From: Bacteroidia bacterium
GTDB taxonomy: Bacteria; Bacteroidota; Bacteroidia; Flavobacteriales; Flavobacteriaceae
NCBI GenBank assembly: GCA_030429955.1
Contig: JAUIGO010000003.1
Span: 38,502-102,501, forward strand
DNA: 64,000 nucleotides
Reading direction: 5' to 3'
The notes under the pieces were generated by a model that did not search any database, was not told the DNA's origin, and worked only from the letters and a program-made list of their open reading frames with translations. Positions 29,858 to 38,400 of the stretch are shown here, in pieces. Every line of letters starts with the position of its first letter. Position 1 is the stretch's first letter. The position numbers and the translations under genes were made by a program.

Positions 29858-31150
29858 ATGCCTTTATCAGCAAATAATCCAGACAGAACATCATGGTTAC
29901 ATGTCGATAAGAACTCCGATTTCCCAATCCAGAATATTCCTTTCGGCGTTTTCTTAACTCGTGATGATATTATTACCATTGGAACACGTATTGGTGATAC
30001 AGCTATTGACTTAGGTGCATTGCATCAATTGGGTTACTTTGATGGCATTCCACTAACTGATGATATTTTTCTTCAAGATACCTTGAATGATTTTATTGCT
30101 GATGGACGAAAAACATGGCGTTTGGTTAGAAACAGAATTGCACAGATTTTTGATTCTGAAAACACAACTTTAAAGAATAACAAACAGCATAAAGAAATTG
30201 TATTGTTTCGTTTAGATGAAATTGAAATGCAACTTCCAGTGCAAATAGGTGATTATACAGATTTTTACGCGAGTAAAGAACATGCCACTAATGTTGGCAC
30301 CATGTTTAGAGGTGCCGATAATGCGCTAATGCCTAACTGGTTACACATGCCTGTTGGCTATCATGGTAGAAGTTCATCTATCATTCCTTCAGGAATTCCA
30401 ATTCACAGACCACAAGGACAAACCATGCCTGAAGGTGCTGACAAACCAATTTTTGGACCAAGTAAATTGGTGGACTTTGAATTGGAAATGGCCTTCATAA
30501 CGACTGATGCTAACGACTTAGGTGAACCTATTCCAATTGACGAAGCTGAAGATTATATCTTTGGTTTGGTTTTATTTAATGATTGGAGTGCTCGCGATAT
30601 TCAAAAATGGGAATATGTACCTTTAGGTCCATTTCTTGGAAAAAACTTTGCGTCTACAATTTCACCATGGATTGTGACTTTAGATGCCTTAGAGCCTTTT
30701 AGAGTTGAAACACCAAAACAAGATCCGAAACCACTGCCTTACTTACAATTTAAAGGTAAGAAAAGTTTTGATATCAGACTAGAAGCTGCTATAAAACCAA
30801 AAGGTGCTAAAGAAACCATTGTTTGTAAATCAAACTTTAAGTACATGTACTGGAACATGGCACAACAATTAGCTCATCATACTGTTAATGGTTGCCCTGT
30901 AAATTCTGGCGATATGATGGGAAGCGGAACCATTTCAGGACCAACAGAAGATTCTTATGGCTCTATGTTAGAAATTACATGGAGAGGTGAAAAACCTGTA
31001 AAAATGAAAGATGGTACAGAGCGTAAATTTATAAATGATAACGACACTGTGATCATGAGAGGCTATTGTAAAAATGATGATGTACGTATTGGCTTTGGAG
31101 AAGTAAAAACAAAACTCCTCCCAGTGTTTAGCCCTCAAAAAAAGAAATAG
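29858..31150 (+). CDS. fahA: Fumarylacetoacetase
   Basis: This 430-residue cytoplasmic enzyme of tyrosine/homogentisate breakdown hydrolyses fumarylacetoacetate to fumarate and acetoacetate. Signatures are QIPF-like NIPFGVFLTR at the start, YTDFYASKEHATNVGTMFRG with the metal-binding Asp, MPVGYHGRSSS, IFGPSKLVDFELEMAF, FNDWSARDIQKWEYVPLGPF and SGDMMGSGTISGP. The length is that of the family. The rest of the tyrosine pathway is not in the window. Its 3' end abuts a cluster of palindromic repeats. Confidence 0.97.
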   Translation: MPLSANNPDRTSWLHVDKNSDFPIQNIPFGVFLTRDDIITIGTRIGDTAIDLGALHQLGYFDGIPLTDDIFLQDTLNDFIADGRKTWRLVRNRIAQIFDSENTTLKNNKQHKEIVLFRLDEIEMQLPVQIGDYTDFYASKEHATNVGTMFRGADNALMPNWLHMPVGYHGRSSSIIPSGIPIHRPQGQTMPEGADKPIFGPSKLVDFELEMAFITTDANDLGEPIPIDEAEDYIFGLVLFNDWSARDIQKWEYVPLGPFLGKNFASTISPWIVTLDALEPFRVETPKQDPKPLPYLQFKGKKSFDIRLEAAIKPKGAKETIVCKSNFKYMYWNMAQQLAHHTVNGCPVNSGDMMGSGTISGPTEDSYGSMLEITWRGEKPVKMKDGTERKFINDNDTVIMRGYCKNDDVRIGFGEVKTKLLPVFSPQKKK

Positions 31151-31219
31151 CTTCGACAGGCTCAGCTACCGAATCTAGGCACATTTCGACAAGCTCAATG
31201 TACAAGCTGAGTTATCGAA
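31151..31219. repeat. Cluster of cttcgacaagctcag-type palindromic repeats (left of GIY-YIG gene 1)
   Basis: Three copies or half-copies are visible: cttcgacaggctcag (31151-31165), tttcgacaagctcaatg (31184-31200) and an inverted one, caagctgagttatcgaa (31203-31219). The last two face each other and can form a hairpin. Related copies lie on the other side of the GIY-YIG gene and at 44.3 kb. Confidence 0.8.
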
Positions 31220-31241
31220 CTCTAATTATTGATTTACTCTT

Positions 31242-31550
31242 ATGCCTAAAGGCTATATGTATATATTGGAATGCTCAAATGGTAGCTACTATGTTGGCAG
31301 TACTATTAATCTTGAATCAAGGTATGAACAGCATCAGAATGGTGAAGGCTCAAATCACACAAAAAAATATTTACCAGTAACTTTAGTATATCACGAAAAA
31401 TTTCAAAGAATAGATGATGCGTTTTACAGAGAAAAACAAGTACAAGGTTGGAGCAGAAAAAAGAAAGAAGCACTTATAAATAACAAACACCACAAATTAC
31501 CCAAACTTTCTAAAAACTACACTCAATTTAAAAAGAATCCTAAGGAGTAA
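31242..31550 (+). CDS. Small GIY-YIG nuclease domain protein
   Basis: This 102-residue protein is almost entirely one GIY-YIG domain: MYILECSNGSYYVGST (the two strands of the motif), the Arg of NLESRYEQH, and the Glu in YREKQVQGW near the end, all expected for catalysis. The UvrC/SLX1-like fold cuts DNA in homing endonucleases and repair enzymes, but the role of these minimal stand-alone proteins is unknown. The gene lies between inverted copies of the cttcgacaagctcag repeat, separating two unrelated conserved genes, and looks like a small inserted cassette. No transposase is nearby. Confidence 0.9.
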   Translation: MPKGYMYILECSNGSYYVGSTINLESRYEQHQNGEGSNHTKKYLPVTLVYHEKFQRIDDAFYREKQVQGWSRKKKEALINNKHHKLPKLSKNYTQFKKNPKE

Positions 31551-31618
31551 GCCTACTATCAAACAAAAACTAGTTTTGGATTTATTTTTGTTAAATCTAA
31601 ACTTGAATTCATTTTCAT

Positions 31619-31702
31619 ACTTCGGAAACTGGGCTTGTTTCATAAAGTATTACACTTAACCATATTTCTTCTTGTAGACCTCGCAAACTGAGCTTGTCGA
31701 AG
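31619..31702. repeat. cttcgacaagctcag-type repeats (right of GIY-YIG gene 1)
   Basis: Copies in the inverted sense relative to the left cluster: a degenerate one near 31621-31639 (aaactgggcttgttt core) and a good one at 31687-31702 (actgagcttgtcgaag). Together with the left cluster they bracket the GIY-YIG gene. Confidence 0.7.
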
Positions 31703-31756
31703 TTTGGCATTATAATTGAAAATAACACAATATGTATAACTATAAAACACAAGATT

Positions 31757-32938
31757 ATGAAGAAATTACTACTCTTAACAGTCCTTCTTTCAGTACTACT
31801 ATCTTGTGGTGGAAGAAAGCAAATTGAAAAGCAATTGCATTCAGGCAACTATGATGTTGCTATTGCTAACGCTTTAAAAAAACTTGAAAACAACAAAGAC
31901 AAAAAGCGTAAGCAACAATTTGTTATGATGTTGGAAGATGCTTATTACAAAGTGGTTGAGCGTGACTTAAAAACCATAGAGCATCTTAAAAAAGATGGCA
32001 ATCCAGAACAGTACAAAGCAATCTATGAGATTTATACTGATTTGGATGCTCGTCAAGAAGCGATAAAGCCTGTTCTTCCCTTAAAAATTGGAAACAAATA
32101 CTTGAATTTAAAATTCAATGATTATACTAATGCTATTGTTGATTACAGATACAAAGTGTCTGATTATATGATTGATAAAGGTATCGCATTGTTGGATTCA
32201 GGTAATAAATACGATGCTAGAGAAGCTTATGATATATTTAGATATATAGAACGTATCAATCCTAATTTTGAAGAAACCAGAGACCTTATGATTGAAGCTC
32301 ATGACAAAGGGATTGACCATGTGATTGTGAATATAGAAAACAGAACACATCAAATCATTCCACAACAATTGGAACAAGAGTTACTTGATTTTGATACTTA
32401 TGGATTGGATCAGTTTTGGACGGAGTATCACGCTTCAAAAGATGAAAACATTGCTTACGACTATGCTATGCAATTGCAGTTGAAACGTATTTTGATTTCT
32501 CCAGAAGAGCTTAGAGAAAAGCAACTTGTTAGAGAAAGACAAATTGTTGATGGTTGGGAATACCAATTGGACAACAATGGTAATGTGATGAAGGATTCTT
32601 TAGGCAATGACATTAAAGTTGATAAAATTATTAATGTAAGAGCTCGTTTTTCGGAGTTTAACCAATTTAAGTCAACACAAGTTTTGGCAGATGTTGTGTA
32701 TACCGATTTAAGAACAAATCGTGTTCTGGATGCCTTTCCAATAGATACTGAGTTTGTATTTGAAAACAGATTTGGTGTTTATAGAGGAGATGAAAGAGCT
32801 TTAACCAACAACGATAGAGCTTTATTAAGACAACGAAGAGTTCATTTCCCAACAGATGACCAAATGGTGTATGACTCTGGCGAAAACTTAAAAATTCAGC
32901 TTAAAAAAATCATCAACTCTTACAGACTGAGAAGTTAA
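31757..32938 (+). CDS. Conserved lipoprotein of unknown function
   Basis: This protein has about 393 residues and begins at 31757 (MKKLLLLTVLLSVLLSCGG, lipobox LLSC). The frame is open upstream, but this signal sequence fixes the start. It is mostly helical, with TPR-like pieces: HSGNYDVAIANALKKLENN, and LLDSGNKYDAREAYDIFRYIE. A C-terminal region follows (INVRARFSEFNQFKSTQVLA, then RVLDAFPIDTEFVFENRFG). It is probably attached to the inner face of the outer membrane. I do not recognise a named family. It stands alone with a terminator after it and repeat copies before it. Confidence 0.65.
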   Translation: MKKLLLLTVLLSVLLSCGGRKQIEKQLHSGNYDVAIANALKKLENNKDKKRKQQFVMMLEDAYYKVVERDLKTIEHLKKDGNPEQYKAIYEIYTDLDARQEAIKPVLPLKIGNKYLNLKFNDYTNAIVDYRYKVSDYMIDKGIALLDSGNKYDAREAYDIFRYIERINPNFEETRDLMIEAHDKGIDHVIVNIENRTHQIIPQQLEQELLDFDTYGLDQFWTEYHASKDENIAYDYAMQLQLKRILISPEELREKQLVRERQIVDGWEYQLDNNGNVMKDSLGNDIKVDKIINVRARFSEFNQFKSTQVLADVVYTDLRTNRVLDAFPIDTEFVFENRFGVYRGDERALTNNDRALLRQRRVHFPTDDQMVYDSGENLKIQLKKIINSYRLRS

Positions 32939-32941
32939 ACT

Positions 32942-32991
32942 AAAAAACTCCCACTTAGACAATGAGCTTGTTTAAATGTGGGAGTTTTTTT
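32942..32991. terminator. Terminator hairpin
   Basis: aaaaaactcccac (32942-32954) pairs with gtgggagtttttt (32978-32990), with a 23-base loop. A and T tracts on both sides could serve both the lipoprotein gene and the leftward polysaccharide cluster. Confidence 0.7.
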
Positions 32992-33071
32992 ATGTGATTG
33001 TTGTTATGTGCACCTTGCCTGTTTGTGCCTTGTTACAGGTAGTATTTCTTCTGCTCATGCTAACAAAATAA

Positions 33072-33857
33072 TTAGTGCTTAAGTTTACGCTTAATCTTAG
33101 TAATAAATCTTTCGTTAAAGGCACTTTTCAAATTGTTGTTTTCAGTTAGAAGCTCTGAAAAGGCATCCATATATAATTCAAAATGCTTTCTTTTAATATA
33201 GTCCGTGTTTTTAGTCATCATATCCTTATCAAAGGAGTTTATCATAGATTGCTTTTCAACTCGGTAGTCAAATGCAATCATGTCTATGTACAAAAACTTG
33301 TACTTTGAGTTAATAACCCTTAACCAAAATTCCCAGTCTTCGTGGCCTTGATAAGGTAAATGCTCATCATACAAACCAACATCATCAAATACAGATTTCT
33401 TAATTATTGTACAGGCATCAATATAATTGTTAACCATTAACCTATATTTATTAAAATTACCCATGGTCCAAATGCCCTCTTTTTCACCAAAATACATGGC
33501 ATTACCATAAACAACGCCAACATCTTGGTTTACCAAAAAGCTATTAATTGCGGTTTCCGCAAATAAAGGTCTTACTTTGTTATCTGAATCCAATGGAAGT
33601 ATAAAACTGCCTTTCGCTTTTTTAATACCGTAATTTCTTGCAGAGCCAAGACCTCCATTCTCTTTTTCAAAATACTTAAATCTATTATCTTTTTCAACCC
33701 ATTGCTTTGCAATAGAGCCTAAGTTATCTGGAGAACCATCATTTACAATTATGGCTTCCCAATCACTTAAACTTTGTTTAAACACAGATTCCAAAGTTGC
33801 ATTTAAGGTTGCTTCTGAGTTAAAGCATGGTATAATTACACTTAATTGAGGCATCAT
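33072..33857 (-). CDS. Family 2 glycosyltransferase
   Basis: This 261-residue cytoplasmic GT-A enzyme adds a sugar to a lipid-linked glycan. The N-terminal signature is QLSVIIPCFNSEATLNATLE, with AIIVNDGSPDN, GGLGSARNYGIKKAKG and the metal-binding DSDN in ILPLDSDNKV. A later EDWEFWLR helps define the acceptor site. The donor is unknown. Its start overlaps the stop of the upstream glycosyltransferase by 4 bp (translational coupling). It is the last gene of the leftward polysaccharide cluster. Confidence 0.92.
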   Translation of the reverse strand: MMPQLSVIIPCFNSEATLNATLESVFKQSLSDWEAIIVNDGSPDNLGSIAKQWVEKDNRFKYFEKENGGLGSARNYGIKKAKGSFILPLDSDNKVRPLFAETAINSFLVNQDVGVVYGNAMYFGEKEGIWTMGNFNKYRLMVNNYIDACTIIKKSVFDDVGLYDEHLPYQGHEDWEFWLRVINSKYKFLYIDMIAFDYRVEKQSMINSFDKDMMTKNTDYIKRKHFELYMDAFSELLTENNNLKSAFNERFITKIKRKLKH

Positions 33858-34711
33858 ATATAAACTCTATTTCGCATTCTTAACATATAAAAATACAGTT
33901 TTTGTTTTAATAAAGAATTTGGTTGTTTCAGATTGGCTATTTTAGATAACACTTGCTTTATTTTTAAACGACCAACTTCTTGTTCTTCATTATTTAAGAC
34001 AGAAAAAATGGTTTTGTAAAAGCCTAAGTAATTTTGCTGAACTTTTAACGGGTTTAAGCCAGAGAAGATGCCTTCATTATGTATTCTATACACACTCATA
34101 ACATCCTCTAAACATTTTATTTTTTTTTCTTCAGACACAAGTTTATACAACCCTAAATCTCCAAAAGATATTGAATAAAACCAATCTGGCAATTTAAAAT
34201 TATCAGGTTTTCTAAAAACTACACTCGCTGTACTTATAAAATTATAGTGCCTTAGTAACTCTAAATAATGAAATGCCTCATTATCAAATGGCTTGGGTAT
34301 ATCATGAAGTTTAAACTCACCGTTTTGTAAAGTGTTAGCACGATGAAAACAAATATTAAAGTCATTGTTGGCCTCTAAGAAATCAACCTGCTTTTGTAGT
34401 TTTAGAGGGTCTGTCCAATAATCATCGCCTTCGCATAAGGCTATATATTTGCCTTTGCACTTTTGAAGAGAAAATATAAAATTAGACATCATGCCTTGGT
34501 TTGATTCATGGTTGGTATAATTTATAAGGTCACCATTTACGTTTGTTGAAATAATATCTTGTATTATATTATGAGAATTATCATTTGAATTATCATTTGA
34601 GATTATTAGCTCAAACTCAAAATTTGCTTTTTGCTTAAGAATTGATTCTATTGCTTCACGAATATAGTTTTCGTGGTTAAATGTAATCATACAAACAGAA
34701 ACTAAAACCAT
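33854..34711 (-). CDS. Family 2 glycosyltransferase
   Basis: This 285-residue GT-A enzyme contains VSVCMITFNHENYIREAIES, ELIISNDNSNDNS and the metal-binding segment ALCEGDDYWTDP, where DD replaces DxD as is common in this subgroup. The pattern is that of glycosyltransferases such as those adding residues to capsule or O-antigen repeats. It overlaps the next gene by 4 bp and lies 1 bp after the acyltransferase gene, so it sits in one transcript. Confidence 0.9.
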   Translation of the reverse strand: MVLVSVCMITFNHENYIREAIESILKQKANFEFELIISNDNSNDNSHNIIQDIISTNVNGDLINYTNHESNQGMMSNFIFSLQKCKGKYIALCEGDDYWTDPLKLQKQVDFLEANNDFNICFHRANTLQNGEFKLHDIPKPFDNEAFHYLELLRHYNFISTASVVFRKPDNFKLPDWFYSISFGDLGLYKLVSEEKKIKCLEDVMSVYRIHNEGIFSGLNPLKVQQNYLGFYKTIFSVLNNEEQEVGRLKIKQVLSKIANLKQPNSLLKQKLYFYMLRMRNRVYI

Positions 34712-34712
34712 G

Positions 34713-35348
34713 CTATTTTTTTGAGATGATTTTACCTGGAACCCCTACTATAACAGAATTATCGGGAACATTATTTAAAACTATTGTTCCTGCTCCGACC
34801 GTAACATTATTTCCTATTTCAACATCAGGTAATACTACAGATGCTGCACCTATAAATGTATGACTACCTATTTTGCAACGCCCAAGAATATTTACGCTTG
34901 GAGAAATTTCTACGAAATCCCCTAAGATACAGTCATGAGTAATTATGCTATTATAATAAATCAAACACCCTTTCCCTATCGTCACACTATTAGATATTTT
35001 AGCTCCTGAAAACACTGAAGTTCCACTTCCAATATGTACATCAAAATCTCCAATTTCTGTATTTGATGAAATTAAAGTTTTAGCCTCCGCTCCAATCATT
35101 GAAAACTTATCAAACATCAATTTTCTAAGCTTAGGGTTTCCCAAACCTAAAACAAAATACTTATCGTTGGATTTTTGAAAATATTTTTCAACCTCATCAA
35201 GTGACCTCAAAACTATAAATTGACCAAATAAAACTTCATCTATATCAGGGTTTACATCGTCAAAAAACACAATATCACAATTTGGAAAATCTTTTGATAC
35301 TACCTGTAAAACTTCTTTAGCAAGCCCTTTTGCTCCAACTATTATCAT
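34713..35348 (-). CDS. PglD/NeuD-like sugar O- or N-acyltransferase
   Basis: This 211-residue protein has the two-part PglD architecture. A small Rossmann-like N-terminal domain (MIIVGAKGLAKEVLQVV, then VFFDDV) is followed by a left-handed beta-helix of hexapeptide repeats (VTIGKGCLIYYNSIITHD, then IGSHTFIGAASVVLPDVEIG, then VTVGAGTIVLNNVPDNSVIV). The catalytic His is probably that of IITHDC. It acetylates an amino sugar nucleotide, using acetyl-CoA. It overlaps the DegT aminotransferase by 1 bp, and aminotransferase plus acyltransferase is the usual pair for making N-acetylated 4- or 3-amino sugars. Confidence 0.88.
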   Translation of the reverse strand: MIIVGAKGLAKEVLQVVSKDFPNCDIVFFDDVNPDIDEVLFGQFIVLRSLDEVEKYFQKSNDKYFVLGLGNPKLRKLMFDKFSMIGAEAKTLISSNTEIGDFDVHIGSGTSVFSGAKISNSVTIGKGCLIYYNSIITHDCILGDFVEISPSVNILGRCKIGSHTFIGAASVVLPDVEIGNNVTVGAGTIVLNNVPDNSVIVGVPGKIISKK

Positions 35349-36418
35349 TACAAATTCTTTTTTAAGGTTTCAGCAATTAGTGTTAATTCACTTACAGTCA
35401 ACCCAACAAATAAAGGTAAACAAATAATTCTTGAAGATAACGATTCAGCAAAAGGCATAATCTCTTTTACAACATAAGGCAAATTATTTAAACATGGATA
35501 AAAATAGCGTCTAGGATATATACCTACTTTCTCCAAAGCATTAATTACTTTAAACAATTGCGATTGATCTTTAAAGATTACAGGATAATAGCTATAATTC
35601 CAATTCGTAAAATCCCTTAATCTTAACAACTGTAAATTTGTATTTACAAAAGCCTTATCGTATATATCTACTATTATTTTCCTTTGCTCTAAAATAAAAT
35701 CGATATACGGAAAAACTGATAATCCCATTGCAGCTTGAGGTTCACTCATTTTTGCATTTATTCCCAAACAATGAAAATTTTCAGTACCATCATGCCCAAA
35801 ATTATGATGATGAAACATAGAGTCAAAATAAGTTTGCTTACAAAATAATGCGCCACCTTCTCCTGTATGAAATAACTTAGTAGCATGAAAACTACAGGTA
35901 CTCACATCGCCATAATTAAAAATAGATTGTCCTTTATAGGTCACTCCAAAACAATGCGCAGCATCATATATCACTTTTAAGTTGTGCTTTTTTGCAATTG
36001 TGTCAATAACCTCAACGTTGCAAGGATTCCCAAATACATGAGTAGCTAGAATAGCTTTAGTGCTAGGAGTAATAGCCGCCTCTATTTGGTTTTCATCAAT
36101 GGTTAAATATTCAGGATGAATATCTACAAAAACAGGTGTACAACCTTCCCAAACTATACTGCTCGTAGTAGCAACATAACTAAAAGGTGTAGTTACAATA
36201 TCGCCTTTAAGTTTCAAAGCTTTAATAGCAATCTGTAAAGGTAAAGTACCATTAGTCATTGCTAATATGTTAGGGGTTTTTAAGTAATTTCTCAGTTGAT
36301 TCTCTAACTTTTTTACTAAAACACCTCTATTGGTCATCCAACCTGTATCCCAAGCTTGTTTTAAAATGGCTTGGTATTCGGTTTGTGGTGGTAAAAAGGT
36401 TTTGGTGACGTTTATCAT
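35348..36418 (-). CDS. DegT/DnrJ/EryC1/StrS family sugar aminotransferase
   Basis: This 356-residue PLP enzyme transfers an amino group to a keto sugar nucleotide. Visible are NILAMTNGTLPLQIAIKALK (PLP phosphate site), TTPFSYVATTSSI, VIYDAAHCFGV and the Schiff-base lysine in FHATKLFHTGEGGAL. The substrate would be the 4-keto or 3-keto product of a dehydratase; a candidate SDR lies further upstream in the cluster (41524-42450). It overlaps the acyltransferase gene by 1 bp, so the products likely act in sequence. Confidence 0.92.
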   Translation of the reverse strand: MINVTKTFLPPQTEYQAILKQAWDTGWMTNRGVLVKKLENQLRNYLKTPNILAMTNGTLPLQIAIKALKLKGDIVTTPFSYVATTSSIVWEGCTPVFVDIHPEYLTIDENQIEAAITPSTKAILATHVFGNPCNVEVIDTIAKKHNLKVIYDAAHCFGVTYKGQSIFNYGDVSTCSFHATKLFHTGEGGALFCKQTYFDSMFHHHNFGHDGTENFHCLGINAKMSEPQAAMGLSVFPYIDFILEQRKIIVDIYDKAFVNTNLQLLRLRDFTNWNYSYYPVIFKDQSQLFKVINALEKVGIYPRRYFYPCLNNLPYVVKEIMPFAESLSSRIICLPLFVGLTVSELTLIAETLKKNL

Positions 36419-36419
36419 A

Positions 36420-37622
36420 TTAATTATTAAATACTTCGTACTTCAATAAATCAATTCTCCTTTTCATTTGTATGCCATTTGAGTACAATTTAGAAAATTT
36501 TATCTTACCTTTATTTGCTACTTCATAAAGTAATTCTGGGTTATTTATTAATTTTTCCACACTACTTTGAATAGAAGAGCTATTGTTTTCTATTATTAAA
36601 ATTTCTTCTTCATTGATAAAATAATCGTTTTCATCAAGTTCGTCTGAAACTAATGCTACAACACCATTTAAAGCAGCTTCCACAACAGTTCCCAAAGGAA
36701 AACCATCAAAAGCACCTTTTTTTATTAAAAAAGGTTTATTCGGTGAAATTATAATATCCATTTTTTTAAAAATAGGTGCTAATTCCTCAAATTTCTTATA
36801 ACCATAAAATTGAATCTTATCAATTATAGGATTAATATCAATTACACGTTTATCAAAACCACCAATAATATGAAATCTAACAAAACTATATTTTTTACTA
36901 ATATTTTTTGCAAATTCAATAAATGTATCATAACCTTTGTCTTCTCCATTTAATGTGTACTTGGCAGCACAAAATACAATATCAAAAACATCTTTATGCT
37001 GCCCAAATGATTCTTTGGTATAAAACTCTGAATTAATGGAAATTTGTGGTACTACACAACCAAAAATAAACTCAATTTTATCAGGATCACATAAAGAATT
37101 ATTAATTAGGTAATCTTTTGTATACTTTTGTGTTACAATTACTTTTCTAAACTGTGGTGATAAAAATACTCTTTTTAACTTAAGGTCAATTACTTCAGAA
37201 TTTACTTCAAAACCACCTCCAGGGTATAGTGTAAAGACAAAAGGAATTTTGAATTTTTCTATCCAATTTATATTACTATAAATATTATTTAAAAAAACAC
37301 AATAAAATAATCTTGTATTTATGTTGTTAAAATATTGAAGGTTTTGAATTTTATTTTTTAACTTACTGTATTTGGCATAGTAATCTGCAATATGAATTTT
37401 ATGCTCTGATAGCTCACTATTGACTACTTTATAGGACTTTGGATTTACTATTATTTTTGAATTATCGAACTCACTAAGAATACTAGTGAATTCTTCATGT
37501 CTAAATCCTGAAATTGGGTGTGGAAATATATCATCAAAAATAAGTATATCCAATTGTCTGAATCCTTTGAAAAATTGTAATTCTTTTAATATTTTTTTTT
37601 TAATACGATTAACAATTCTCAT
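36420..37622 (-). CDS. Glycosyltransferase, GT-B fold (family 1/4-like)
   Basis: This 400-residue protein has the C-terminal GT-B pattern: FDIVFCAAKYTLNGEDKGYD, FVRFHIIGGFD, QFYGYKKFEELAPIFKKMDI, SPNKPFLIKKGAFDGFPLGT and VEAALNGVVALVSDE. The last piece holds the EX7E-like donor site. The N-terminal acceptor domain is divergent. It is very A+T rich, as is the methyltransferase gene upstream, which hints that this part of the cluster was acquired separately. It lies 1 bp after the aminotransferase start and 22 bp from the methyltransferase gene. Confidence 0.8.
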   Translation of the reverse strand: MRIVNRIKKKILKELQFFKGFRQLDILIFDDIFPHPISGFRHEEFTSILSEFDNSKIIVNPKSYKVVNSELSEHKIHIADYYAKYSKLKNKIQNLQYFNNINTRLFYCVFLNNIYSNINWIEKFKIPFVFTLYPGGGFEVNSEVIDLKLKRVFLSPQFRKVIVTQKYTKDYLINNSLCDPDKIEFIFGCVVPQISINSEFYTKESFGQHKDVFDIVFCAAKYTLNGEDKGYDTFIEFAKNISKKYSFVRFHIIGGFDKRVIDINPIIDKIQFYGYKKFEELAPIFKKMDIIISPNKPFLIKKGAFDGFPLGTVVEAALNGVVALVSDELDENDYFINEEEILIIENNSSSIQSSVEKLINNPELLYEVANKGKIKFSKLYSNGIQMKRRIDLLKYEVFNN

Positions 37623-37644
37623 TTGACATATTTTAATTATTAAT

Positions 37645-38394
37645 CTATTTCCTAACTTGTCTAAAAATCTTAAGTGTGTGTTTTTGCTCTTTCCTATTTA
37701 GTCCTTTTGAAAAAAGAGCAAAATCATTGGATTCATTTATTAATTCATCAACTAAATTAATTTGTTTTTTTAAAATATTGTAAGCAGGTTTAACAGATTC
37801 CCAAGATATATCATCTAAAACTATAAAACCTTTTTCTTTAAGTAAAGGCAAATAATGTTCAACATCTTTAAGTACAAATGATGTATCGTGGTTTCCATCT
37901 ATATGAATTAAATCAAATAATAAATTATTCTCTTTAAAAAAAACAGCAGCGTCAATAGACTTTTCTCTAACTAGCTTGCATGAATCCTGAAATTCTTCTT
38001 TTTTTACTAAGTTTTTCACAAAATCATAAATGTCATTAAAATTAGTCTCGTCAACAAAGTTGTCTAAAGCCTTTTTTAAATCTGGTCGGTCATTCTGAAT
38101 TGCCGCTTCATTAGAATAGGGATCAACTCCATAAACAACACCATTTGAAAATGAATTATGAGCTATTGCCTGTGGAAATAATGATCTACCTCGGTAGACA
38201 CCAATATCTACTGTAGCTTTTAAATTCATTTCTGAGATTAATAAGCTCATCAATAATCCTTTTTGACGACTACAACCTCCTCCAAAATCTGTAGGTATTA
38301 TCTTATAAATTCTCTCTATTTCTTTATTTAAAAATTGATAATCAGATGGCTTGTATCTAAAAATATCAATCAAAGACTTTAGTTGTTGTTTCAT
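37645..38394 (-). CDS. Class I SAM-dependent methyltransferase
   Basis: This 249-residue protein shows motif I as TVDIGVYRGRSLFPQAIA, an acidic strand end YGVDPYSNEA, and a motif IV-like LIHIDGNHDTSFVLKDVEHY, then KGFIVLDDISW. This resembles the Methyltransf_24 / cephalosporin-hydroxylase-like subgroup often found in glycan clusters, so it probably methylates a sugar hydroxyl. It sits between the GT-B gene and the ABC ATPase gene (6 bp gap). Confidence 0.8.
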   Translation of the reverse strand: MKQQLKSLIDIFRYKPSDYQFLNKEIERIYKIIPTDFGGGCSRQKGLLMSLLISEMNLKATVDIGVYRGRSLFPQAIAHNSFSNGVVYGVDPYSNEAAIQNDRPDLKKALDNFVDETNFNDIYDFVKNLVKKEEFQDSCKLVREKSIDAAVFFKENNLLFDLIHIDGNHDTSFVLKDVEHYLPLLKEKGFIVLDDISWESVKPAYNILKKQINLVDELINESNDFALFSKGLNRKEQKHTLKIFRQVRK

Positions 38395-38400
38395 TTTTAT

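Noticed and set aside
31151..31702. Short repeats as a CRISPR array
   Set aside because: Copies are inverted and irregularly spaced, with no uniform spacers and no cas genes.
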